Positions 34,962 through 43,519 of a stretch of 64,000 nucleotides of DNA are shown here, piece after piece. The DNA lies in assembly GCF_900215145.1 (NCBI RefSeq), contig NZ_OBDO01000011.1:1-64000 (forward strand). The letters run 5' to 3'. This stretch comes from Geodermatophilus sabuli. GTDB taxonomy: Bacteria; Actinomycetota; Actinomycetes; Mycobacteriales; Geodermatophilaceae. Position numbers and translations under genes: made by a program. The notes beneath the pieces were generated by a model, which saw nothing but the letters and a program-made list of their open reading frames with translations, ran no database searches and was not told where the DNA came from. Position 1 is the first letter of the stretch. Each line of letters starts with the position of its first letter.

Positions 34962-35096
34962 ATCTCGGTTTGACGGGGTCCGGCGGGAGCGGGAGGCTGC
35001 CGTCGTACCGACGCCGGAGCCAGCGGCCTGCAGTCGCGGCCGCCTCCGACCTGGGAACCGACGGGGGGGTGACACCCCTCAGCCGAGGAGGACTCC

Positions 35097-35912
35097 GTGA
35101 CAGAGACCCAGGCCCGACCCACCCGTGCCGGCGACAAGCTCCTCGGCAAGGTCGCCTTCGTGACCGGCGGCACCCGCGGCATCGGTGCGGCGATCTGCCG
35201 CAGCCTCGCCTCGCAGGGCGCCGACATCGCTGCCGGCTACAGCGGCAACACGCAGGCCGCGGAGCAGTTCTGCCAGGACCTGACCTCGGCCCACCCGGAC
35301 ACCCGCACCACGGTGCACCGCGGCGACATCGGCTCCGCCGAGGACTGCCGGCGCACCATCGGGGAGGTCATCGAGCAGCACGGCCGGCTCGACATCCTGG
35401 TCAACAACGCCGGCATCACCGCCGACCGGACGGCGCTGAAGATGACCGAGGACGACTGGCGCCGGGTCATCGACGTCAACCTGTCCGGCGCCTTCTACCT
35501 GTCCCAGGCAGCGCTCACGCACATGCTCGAACGCGGCAGCGGACGGATCGTGATGATCTCCTCGGTCATCGGCGAGACCGGCGGCATCGGCCAGGTCAAC
35601 TACGCCGCGGCGAAGTCCGGCCTGTTCGGGCTGACCAAGACCCTCGCCCGCGAGGCGGCCATGCAGATGCAGCGCAAGGGCCTCACCGACGGCATCGGCG
35701 TCACCGTCAACGCCGTCACCCCCGGCTACATCGCCACCGAGATGCTCGAGACCGTGCCGGAGAAGGTCCTGGAGGGCCTCAAGGCGAAGATCCCGCTCGG
35801 CCGGCTCGGCCGCCCCGAGGAGATCGGCCGGGTCGTGCACTTCCTCGCCGCCGACGCCTCCGCCTACATCACCGGACAGGTCTGGGGCGTCAACGGCGGT
35901 CTGGACATGTAG
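35097..35912 (+). CDS. 3-oxoacyl-ACP/acetoacetyl-CoA reductase-type SDR
   Basis: A 271-aa short-chain dehydrogenase: TGGTRGIG at 23-30, NNAG at 103-106, Ser155-156 and Tyr169-xxx-Lys173. The C-terminal GYIATEML and YITGQVWGVNGGLDM match FabG/PhaB-type ketoreductases, which reduce 3-ketoacyl thioesters with NADPH. A short insertion MQMQRKGLTDGIGV after the catalytic Lys is slightly longer than in most FabG. The GTG start follows GAGGAGGA. It opens a run of six genes with gaps of 65, 18, 39, 16 and 9 bp, so it should work with the carboxylase and ketosynthase that follow. Confidence 0.88.
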   Translation: MTETQARPTRAGDKLLGKVAFVTGGTRGIGAAICRSLASQGADIAAGYSGNTQAAEQFCQDLTSAHPDTRTTVHRGDIGSAEDCRRTIGEVIEQHGRLDILVNNAGITADRTALKMTEDDWRRVIDVNLSGAFYLSQAALTHMLERGSGRIVMISSVIGETGGIGQVNYAAAKSGLFGLTKTLAREAAMQMQRKGLTDGIGVTVNAVTPGYIATEMLETVPEKVLEGLKAKIPLGRLGRPEEIGRVVHFLAADASAYITGQVWGVNGGLDM

Positions 35913-35977
35913 TCACCGCGGGCCCCGTCGACGTGGGGCGAACGGACCGTCCGATCCGAACCGGGAGGGGTGCACGG

Positions 35978-38900
35978 GTGTTCAGCCGCATCGCCGTCGT
36001 CAATCGGGGCGAGCCCGCCATGCGGCTCATCCGTGCAGTCCGGGAGCTCGACGCCGAGCACGGGACGCACACCCGCGTCATCGCCCTGCACACCGAGGCG
36101 GAGCGGCGGGCCACGTTCGTCCGGGCCGCCGACGAGGCCGTCCTGCTCCGGGAGACCGGCGCCGGCAACCCCTACCTCGACCACGACGAGCTGGCCCGGG
36201 CGCTGCGCACCAGCGGCGCCGACGCCGCGTGGGTCGGCTGGGGCTTCGTCGCGGAGGACCCCGCCTTCGCCGAGCTGTGCGGATCGCTCGGCGTCACCTT
36301 CATCGGACCGACGCCGGAGTCGATGCGCCTGCTCGGGGCCAAGATCGAGGCCAAGGTGCTCGCCGAGGAGGCCGGCGTCCCCGTGGCCCCGTGGAGCCGC
36401 GGGCCGGTCGAGACCCTCGACGACGGCCGCCGGCACGCCGCGACCATCGGCTACCCGCTGATCGTCAAGGCCCGCAGCGGCGGCGGGGGGCGCGGGATCC
36501 GCGTGGTCCGCAGCGAGGCCGAGCTCGAGGAGGCGCTGACCCGCACGCAGGCCGAGGCGCAGCGCACCTTCGGCGACCCGGTCGTCTTCATGGAGCGGCT
36601 GGTCGAGGGCGGCCGCCACGTCGAGGTCCAGGTCATCGCCGACCAGCACGGCGCGGTGTGGGCCCCCGGCGTCCGCGACTGCTCGGTGCAGCGCCGGAAC
36701 CAGAAGGTCCTGGAGGAGTCCCGCTCCCCGGCCCTGAGCCAGGAGCAGGACGCCGCCCTGCGCGGCTCGGCGATCGCGCTGGTCAAGGCGGCCGGCTACG
36801 TCGGCGCCGGCACCGTGGAGTTCCTGTACCAGCCCGACGAGCGGCTGTTCACCTTCCTGGAGGTGAACACCCGGCTGCAGGTCGAGCACCCGGTGACCGA
36901 GGAGGTCACCGGCCTGGACATCGTCAAGCTGCAGTTGCACGTCGCCGCCGGCGGCCGCCTCGAGGGCGACCCGCCCGCCGAGTCCGGGCACGCCATCGAG
37001 GCGCGGCTGAACGCCGAGGACGCCGAGGCCGGCTTCGCCCCCGCGCCCGGCCGGGTCGAGCTCATGCGGCTGCCCACCGGGCCGGGCGTGCGGGTGGACA
37101 CCGGGATGAGCGTCGGCGACGTCATCCCGCCCGCCTACGACTCCATGGTCGCCAAGGTCATCGCCTGGGGCCGCGACCGCCCCGAGGCGCTGGCCCGGCT
37201 GCGGTGCGCCCTGCGGGAGACCACCGTCGTCCTGCGCGGCGGCACCACCACGAAGTCGTTCCTGCTGGACCTGCTCGACCGGCCCGAGGTGGTCGCCGGC
37301 ACGGCCGACACCGGCTGGCTGGACCGCGCGGACACCGCGGTCGCGATCCCGGAGGTGACCTCGGCGTGGGTCGCCCTGGTGCAGGTGGCCATCGACGTCG
37401 CCGACGCCGAGGAGTCCGGGGAGCGGGCCGCGTTCCTCGCCTCCGCCCGCGGCGGGCGGCCGCGGGCGCCGCACGGCGTCGGCCGCCCCATGGACCTCGG
37501 TCACCGCGGTCAGGTGTACCGGTTGACCGTCGCCCGCACCGGCCCCGACCGCTACCGGGTGGGACTCGACGGCCGGTCGGTCGACGTGGAGCTCGACCGG
37601 CTCAGCGCCCTGGAGAGCCGGCTGGCCGTGGGCGACCGCCGGTACGCCATCGTCGCGGTGACCGCACCCGGCTCGCACCTGGTCGAGGTCGACGGCGTCG
37701 CCCACCGCGTGGGCCGGGACGCCGGCGGCACGGTGCGGGCCCCGGCGCCGGCCGTGGTCGTCGACGTCCGCGCCCAGCCGGGGCAGGAGGTCGAGGCGGG
37801 GCAGACGATCGTCGTCCTCGAGAGCATGAAGATGGAGACGGCGGTGCGCGCGCCGTTCGCCGGGCGCGTCCGCGAGGTGCTCGCGACGGTCAACGTCCAG
37901 GTCGACGCAGGCGCCGCGCTGCTGAGCCTGGACCGCGCGGGCGGCGAGGCCGCCGAGGCCACCGGCGAGCGGGTCGAGCTGCCGGACGGCGCCGTCGCCG
38001 GCTCCACAGCCGACGCCCGCGACCGCGCCACGGCGCTGCTGTCGGGCATGCAGGCGCTCATCACCGGCTACGACGTCGCCGCCCACCACGCCCGTCAGCT
38101 GATCGCCGACTACGGGCGCGTCCGGGGCGAGCTGCCCGTCGACGACCCCGACCTGGTGCAGCGCGAGCTCGCCGTCCTCACCACCGTCGCCGACCTCGCG
38201 GAACTCTCCCGCAACCGCCCGGCCAGCGAGGAGGAGGAGGAGGCCGACCAGCAGGTCCACAGCCCGCGCGAGTACTTCCACGCCTACCTGCACTCCCTGG
38301 ACGTCGAGCGGGAGGGCCTGCCGGACAGCTTCCGGGACCGCCTGGCCCGGGCGCTGCGGCACTACGGCGTCGAGGAGCTCGAGCCGGGTCCGGCGCTGCA
38401 GGAGGCGGTGTACCGGGTCTTCCTCTCCCAGCAGCGCGTCGCCGACCAGCTGCCCGCCGTCCTGGCCCTGCTCGACCGCTGGCTCACCGCTGCCGAGCTG
38501 CCCGCCGACCCGGTGCGGTCGAAGGTGGGCGAGGTGCTCGACCGGCTCGTCGTCGCGACCCAGCTGCGGTACCCCTCGGTGGGCGACCTCGCCCGGGCCG
38601 TCCGGTACCGGCACTTCGAGGAGCCGGTCGTCCTGCAGGCCCGCCAGGAGGTGCTGGAGGAGGCCCGCCGGCTGCTGGCCGCGCTCGACGAGGCCGCGGA
38701 ACGGGGCGACCCGAGTGCGGGCGTGGACCGCATGGAGGCCCTGGTCGCCAGCCCCGAGCCGCTGATCACCCTGCTGGCGCAGCGGTTCGAGCGGGAGACG
38801 ACCGTCCCCGACCCGGTCCTGGAGGTGCTGACCCGGCGCTACTACCGCAGCCGAGCCCTCCAGGACCTGCGCACCACCCTGCTCGACGGCCGGTCCTGCG

Positions 38901-41494
38901 TCACCGCCGACTACGAGCTGGCCGGCTCCCGGCTGCACCTGGTCGCGCTCATGGTGGAGGCCGGCGGCCTGCCCGCGGCGCTGGCCTCGCTGGCGCCGGT
39001 GCTGGCCGGCGTCGCCGACCCCGCCGGGCTGGTCCTCGACCTCTACCTGTCCTGGCCCGACCGGCCCGCCGACGGCGACGAGGTGGCCGAGCGGCTGCGG
39101 GAGCAGCTGGCCGGAGTCGCGGCGCTGCGCGCCGGCCGCCGGGTGACGGTGAGCGTCTGCACCCCCGACGGCGACGTGGAGCCGATCACCTTCCGGCCGA
39201 CGCCCGACCGCGATGGACTGGCCGAGGAGCGGATCGTCCGCGGCCTGCACCCGCTCACCGCGCAACGGCTCAACCTGTGGCGGTTGAAGCACTTCGACGG
39301 GGAGCGGGCGCCCTCGGCCGAGGACACCTACCTGTTCCACATCACGGGGAAGGAGAACCCGAACGACGAGCGGTTCATCGCGATGGCCGAGGTCCGCGAC
39401 CTGACCCCCGTCCGGGACGACGCCGGCGAGGTCGTCGGCTTCCCGACGATCGAGCGGCAGCTGGCCTCGTGCCTGGACAGCCTGCGGCGGGCGCAGTCCC
39501 TGCGCCGGTCCCGGCGGCCCCTGCAGCACAACCGGGTCTACCTCTACGCCTGGCCGTCGATCGAGGTGCCGCTGTCCCAGGTGGCGGCCTTCGCCGGCAC
39601 CGCGGCGCCGCTGACGATCGGCGCCGGGCTGGACCAGATCGTGCTGCTGGCCCGGCTGCAGGAGGAGCAGGGCCGCCCGCCCCGCGACGTGGCGCTGCGC
39701 TTCTCCGCCCGGCCGGGCACCGGGGTGCGCATGGAGGTGACCGACCGCCCGACCGAGCCCATGCGCCCGCTCGACGAGTACACCGAGAAGGTGCTGAGCT
39801 CGCGGGCCCGCGGCGCCCCCTACCCGTACGAGCTGGCCCCCTATCTGGCCGGCCCGGACGGCAGCTTCGTCGAGCACGACCTGGACGACCGCGGCCGGCT
39901 GGTGCCGGTCCAGCGGCCGCCCGGCCGGAACAAGGCCGGGCTGGTCGTCGGCGTGGTCAGCACGCCCACGCCGCGCTATCCCGAGGGCATGACGAGGGTG
40001 GCCCTGTTCGGCGACCCGACCAAGCAGCTGGGCACCGTCTCCGAGCCCGAGTGCGCCCGAGTCGTCGCCGCCCTGGACCTCGCCGAGGAGCGCGGCCTGC
40101 CGCTGGAGTGGTTCGCGCTCTCCTCCGGCGCGCGGATCTCGATGGACAGCGGCACCGAGAACATGGACTGGGTCTCCCGGGCGCTGCGCCGGATCATCGA
40201 GTTCACCCAGGCCGGCGGCGAGATCAACGTCGTCGTCACCGGCATCAACGTCGGCGCCCAGCCCTACTGGAACGCCGAGGCCACGATGCTCATGCACACC
40301 AAGGGCATCCTGGTCATGACGCCGGACAGCGCGATGGTGCTCACCGGCAAGCACTCCCTCGACTACTCCGGCGGGGTCTCGGCCGAGGACAACTTCGGTA
40401 TCGGTGGCTACGACCGGGTCATGGGCCCCAACGGGCAGGCGCAGTACTGGGCCCCCAACCTCACCGCCGCCTGCCAGCTGCTCACCCAGCACTACGAGCA
40501 CACCTACCGGGCGCCGGGGGAGCGCTGGCCCCGGTCCGCCCGGACCAGCGACCCGCGCGGCCGGGACGTGCGCGACTTCCCGCACACCCACCCCGACAGC
40601 GACTTCACGCGGGTCGGCGACATCTTCTCGGCGGAGACCAACCCCGACCGCAAGAAGGCCTTCGACATCCGCACGGTCATGCGCGCCGTGGCCGATGCCG
40701 ACCACCCGACGCTGGAGCGCTGGGCCGGCATGGCCGACGCCGACACGTCCGTCGTCTACGACGCGCACCTCGGCGGGTACCCGGTGACCCTGCTGGGCAT
40801 CGAGTCGCGCCCGATCATGCGGCGGGGCAGCCACCCGGCCGACGGGCCCGACCAGTGGACGGCGGGCACGCTGTTCCCGCGCTCGTCGAAGAAGACCGCC
40901 CGCGCGATCAACGCCACCAGCGGCAACCGTCCGCTCGTCGTGCTGGCCAACCTGTCCGGCTTCGACGGCTCCCCGGAGTCGCTGCGCAACATCCAGCTCG
41001 AGTACGGCGCCGAGATCGGCCGGGCCATCACCAACTTCGACGGCCCGATCGTCTTCTGCGTGGTCTCCCGCTACCACGGGGGCGCGTTCGTCGTCTTCTC
41101 CGGCGTCCTCAACGACAACATGGAGGTCCTCGCCGTCGAGGGCTCCTACGCGTCGGTCCTCGGCGGGGCGCCGGCCGCCGCCGTCGTCTTCACCCGGGAC
41201 GTCGACCAGCGCACCGCCAAGGACCCCCGCGTGCGGGAGCTGGAGGCCGACATCGCCGCCGCCGACGGCGTCGAGGCGGCGCACCTGCGGGTCGAGCTGG
41301 CCACCGTGCGCACCGCCGTCCGCTCCGAGAAACTCGGTGAGGTCGCCGCCGAGTTCGAGGCCATCCACAACATCGAGCGCGCCCAGCAGATGGGCTCCGT
41401 GCACGCGATCATCCCCGCCGCCGAGCTCCGCCCCCGCCTCATCGACGCGGTGGAGCGGGGGATGGCGCGCGCCGGCTCCCCGCCGTCCCCGTAG
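35978..41494 (+). CDS. Single-chain multidomain acyl-CoA carboxylase (ACC-like)
   Basis: A 1838-aa protein that combines all acyl-CoA carboxylase activities: biotin carboxylase with ATP-grasp (1-450; glycine-rich ARSGGGGRGIR near 165-175, FLEVNTRLQVEHPVTEE), a biotinyl domain with ESMKM and biotin-attachment Lys618, a central helical region (about 680-1290) and a carboxyltransferase half (about 1320-1800; GVVSTPTPRYPEGMTRV, LSSGARI, VLTGKHSLDYSGGV). The central region contains LNLWRLKHFDGERAPSAEDT and VYLYAWPSIEV, recalling the central domains of eukaryotic acetyl-CoA carboxylase. Most actinobacteria use separate AccA and AccD proteins. The GTG start has GGGAGGGG 7 nt upstream. The likely product is malonyl-CoA or an alkylmalonyl-CoA for the next gene. 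Confidence 0.88.
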   Translation: MFSRIAVVNRGEPAMRLIRAVRELDAEHGTHTRVIALHTEAERRATFVRAADEAVLLRETGAGNPYLDHDELARALRTSGADAAWVGWGFVAEDPAFAELCGSLGVTFIGPTPESMRLLGAKIEAKVLAEEAGVPVAPWSRGPVETLDDGRRHAATIGYPLIVKARSGGGGRGIRVVRSEAELEEALTRTQAEAQRTFGDPVVFMERLVEGGRHVEVQVIADQHGAVWAPGVRDCSVQRRNQKVLEESRSPALSQEQDAALRGSAIALVKAAGYVGAGTVEFLYQPDERLFTFLEVNTRLQVEHPVTEEVTGLDIVKLQLHVAAGGRLEGDPPAESGHAIEARLNAEDAEAGFAPAPGRVELMRLPTGPGVRVDTGMSVGDVIPPAYDSMVAKVIAWGRDRPEALARLRCALRETTVVLRGGTTTKSFLLDLLDRPEVVAGTADTGWLDRADTAVAIPEVTSAWVALVQVAIDVADAEESGERAAFLASARGGRPRAPHGVGRPMDLGHRGQVYRLTVARTGPDRYRVGLDGRSVDVELDRLSALESRLAVGDRRYAIVAVTAPGSHLVEVDGVAHRVGRDAGGTVRAPAPAVVVDVRAQPGQEVEAGQTIVVLESMKMETAVRAPFAGRVREVLATVNVQVDAGAALLSLDRAGGEAAEATGERVELPDGAVAGSTADARDRATALLSGMQALITGYDVAAHHARQLIADYGRVRGELPVDDPDLVQRELAVLTTVADLAELSRNRPASEEEEEADQQVHSPREYFHAYLHSLDVEREGLPDSFRDRLARALRHYGVEELEPGPALQEAVYRVFLSQQRVADQLPAVLALLDRWLTAAELPADPVRSKVGEVLDRLVVATQLRYPSVGDLARAVRYRHFEEPVVLQARQEVLEEARRLLAALDEAAERGDPSAGVDRMEALVASPEPLITLLAQRFERETTVPDPVLEVLTRRYYRSRALQDLRTTLLDGRSCVTADYELAGSRLHLVALMVEAGGLPAALASLAPVLAGVADPAGLVLDLYLSWPDRPADGDEVAERLREQLAGVAALRAGRRVTVSVCTPDGDVEPITFRPTPDRDGLAEERIVRGLHPLTAQRLNLWRLKHFDGERAPSAEDTYLFHITGKENPNDERFIAMAEVRDLTPVRDDAGEVVGFPTIERQLASCLDSLRRAQSLRRSRRPLQHNRVYLYAWPSIEVPLSQVAAFAGTAAPLTIGAGLDQIVLLARLQEEQGRPPRDVALRFSARPGTGVRMEVTDRPTEPMRPLDEYTEKVLSSRARGAPYPYELAPYLAGPDGSFVEHDLDDRGRLVPVQRPPGRNKAGLVVGVVSTPTPRYPEGMTRVALFGDPTKQLGTVSEPECARVVAALDLAEERGLPLEWFALSSGARISMDSGTENMDWVSRALRRIIEFTQAGGEINVVVTGINVGAQPYWNAEATMLMHTKGILVMTPDSAMVLTGKHSLDYSGGVSAEDNFGIGGYDRVMGPNGQAQYWAPNLTAACQLLTQHYEHTYRAPGERWPRSARTSDPRGRDVRDFPHTHPDSDFTRVGDIFSAETNPDRKKAFDIRTVMRAVADADHPTLERWAGMADADTSVVYDAHLGGYPVTLLGIESRPIMRRGSHPADGPDQWTAGTLFPRSSKKTARAINATSGNRPLVVLANLSGFDGSPESLRNIQLEYGAEIGRAITNFDGPIVFCVVSRYHGGAFVVFSGVLNDNMEVLAVEGSYASVLGGAPAAAVVFTRDVDQRTAKDPRVRELEADIAAADGVEAAHLRVELATVRTAVRSEKLGEVAAEFEAIHNIERAQQMGSVHAIIPAAELRPRLIDAVERGMARAGSPPSP

Positions 41495-41512
41495 CCCCCG
41501 AGAGGACCAGGC

Positions 41513-43480
41513 ATGAACGCGTTCGTCCTGAACCGGCACGGCCGCATGGTGTTCCCGTCCAACATCGTCCCCGAGCTGGACTTCTCGACGGTGGAGACGC
41601 TGGAACAGCTCGACAGCGTCATCCAGCGGGACTTCGAGACCAAGGCCCCCAGCGGGACCGACATCCTCGACAAGGTCCGCACCGGCGGCTACGCCACGCG
41701 CTACGCCCTCATGCGCGACCTCGCGCTCAACCTGTTCTGGGCCAACCGGTTCTCCATCACCATGTACGAGAAGCGGCCCACCCGCTGGGCCGACGTCCCG
41801 CGCAACCGGCCGGACGTCTTCCTGCCGGTCGTCGAGCCGTGGGAGGAGGGGGAGACGAAGGTCGCCGCCGTCCGCGAGGCCTACGCGGCGCTGCCGGCGC
41901 AGTGGGACGCCGAGGTCGAGGACCGGGTGTTCGGCGTCCTGTTCGACGTCTTCGGCAACCGCAAGCACCACGCCACGACGCTGCCGGCCATCAAGCCCAC
42001 CGTGGCGGAGTTCCTGGACAAGCCCGGCGGCCTCACCTTCCGGCTGCCCTCCTACGACCCCGACTACCCGGTCTACGACTACCGGGACATCCTCGACTGC
42101 GACGAGGAGGTGCCCGAGCTCGAGGCACTGCACCGCTGGGCCATGGTGCTGCACAACCAGTACCCGTGGGACCGCACGCAGGTGGAGCTGGCCGAGGCCG
42201 GCCAGCTGTCCGACGACGACTTCGTCGTCGTCTTCACCCCCCGCGACAAGGCGGTCCGCGACTTCCTCCGCCGGCTGGAGGACGGCGCCACGAGCCGGCC
42301 GGCGCCGCAGCCGCGGGAGTCCCGGCAGCCGGCGCGGCCCTACCGGGAGGTCGACGTGCGCCGCGACTTCCGGGTGATGCCGCGGCTGGAGGCGCTGGCC
42401 GCGGTGCACGGCGACCAGGTGTGCAGCAACGACGACCTGATCCGCAACACCGCCTACAACTGGTCGCCCATGAGCGCCGCGGAGATCAGCCAGAAGACCG
42501 GGATCGAGCAGCGCCGGTACAGCTCGGTGACCGTCGAGGAGCTGGCGCTGCAGGCCGCCGAGGCCGCCCTGGCCAAGTCCGGCCGCGGACCGGAGGAGAT
42601 CGGCGCGGTGCTGGTGTGCACCTGCACCAGCTCCCGGCTGATCCCCTCGCTGGCCACCTACCTGTGCGGCCAGCTCGGCATGTACCAGGTGGCCGCCGCC
42701 TACGACCTCATCGCCGCCTGCGCCGGCATGCCGTACGGCCTGGCCGACGCCACCCGGCTGCTGCAGGAGGTCGAGCGGCCGGTGCTCATCGTCTGCGTCG
42801 AGAAGTTCTCCGACAAGATCGGCAACGTCCGCACGTCGCGGATGATCTTCGGCGACGGCGCGGCCGGGATGGTCGTCGGCCCGGCGCCCGAGGGCGCCGA
42901 CCCCGACCTGCTGGTCATGAAGACCTACGCCAGCGGGCCGGCCAGCGAGGTGAACTCGATCCTGTGGCCCAACCCCGAGTTCGACAACAACATCACCGTG
43001 TTCGGGCCGCAGGTGAAGGCGCTGGCCGGCCGCTACCTGGCACAGATGATCGAGGAGCTGTCGGAGCTGCCCGACCCGGACGGCCGGGCCGGCTCGCTGA
43101 TGGAGAGCGTCGACCTGATCGTGCCGCACCAGGCCAACAAGACGATGGTGATCCAGCTGGCCGAGCGCGCCGGGCTGACCGCCGACCAGCTCTACTTCAA
43201 CATCGAGACGGTCGGCAACACCTCCTCGGCGAGCATCCCGCTGGCCATCCACGACGCGGTGCGCGACGGCGTCCTCACCGAGCCGGCCCGCCTCTTCGCG
43301 CCCGGGTTCGGCGCCGGCGCCGTGGCCGGCTACGCGATCATGCGGCTCGACCCAGCGGTCGTGGCCGTGCAGACGGCGGCGGCGCCCACGGCGGGGGAGC
43401 AGCCGGCCGCGTCGGCGGCCGAACCGGAGCCCGGCGAGCTGCCGAAGCCCTCGGACGACGTCGGCGTCGCCTTCGGGTGA
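41513..43480 (+). CDS. Ketoacyl synthase III with an unrecognised N-terminal domain
   Basis: A 655-aa protein. The C-terminal half (about 285-625) is a thiolase-fold 3-oxoacyl-ACP synthase III with the complete triad Cys403 (IAACAGMPYG), His539 (VPHQANK) and Asn569 (VGNTSSASIPLA). It would catalyse a Claisen condensation of an acyl starter with a malonyl-type extender. Residues 1-260 form a hydrophilic domain without a family I recognise; it holds conserved-looking blocks FWANRFSITMYEKRPTRWAD, VFGNRKHHATTLPAIKP and DPDYPVYDYRDI. A Pro/Arg-rich linker (260-280) joins the two, and a Pro/Glu-rich tail ends the protein. It lies 18 bp after the carboxylase gene and probably uses its product. Confidence 0.85.
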   Translation: MNAFVLNRHGRMVFPSNIVPELDFSTVETLEQLDSVIQRDFETKAPSGTDILDKVRTGGYATRYALMRDLALNLFWANRFSITMYEKRPTRWADVPRNRPDVFLPVVEPWEEGETKVAAVREAYAALPAQWDAEVEDRVFGVLFDVFGNRKHHATTLPAIKPTVAEFLDKPGGLTFRLPSYDPDYPVYDYRDILDCDEEVPELEALHRWAMVLHNQYPWDRTQVELAEAGQLSDDDFVVVFTPRDKAVRDFLRRLEDGATSRPAPQPRESRQPARPYREVDVRRDFRVMPRLEALAAVHGDQVCSNDDLIRNTAYNWSPMSAAEISQKTGIEQRRYSSVTVEELALQAAEAALAKSGRGPEEIGAVLVCTCTSSRLIPSLATYLCGQLGMYQVAAAYDLIAACAGMPYGLADATRLLQEVERPVLIVCVEKFSDKIGNVRTSRMIFGDGAAGMVVGPAPEGADPDLLVMKTYASGPASEVNSILWPNPEFDNNITVFGPQVKALAGRYLAQMIEELSELPDPDGRAGSLMESVDLIVPHQANKTMVIQLAERAGLTADQLYFNIETVGNTSSASIPLAIHDAVRDGVLTEPARLFAPGFGAGAVAGYAIMRLDPAVVAVQTAAAPTAGEQPAASAAEPEPGELPKPSDDVGVAFG

Positions 43481-43519
43481 CCCGCGGCGCAACCGAGCTC
43501 GGACCGGGAGGGGGCGACC

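Noticed and set aside
34832..35096. Possible small ORF or RNA after the LysR gene
   Set aside because: No convincing start, hairpin terminator or codon bias; only regulatory-type motifs were seen.
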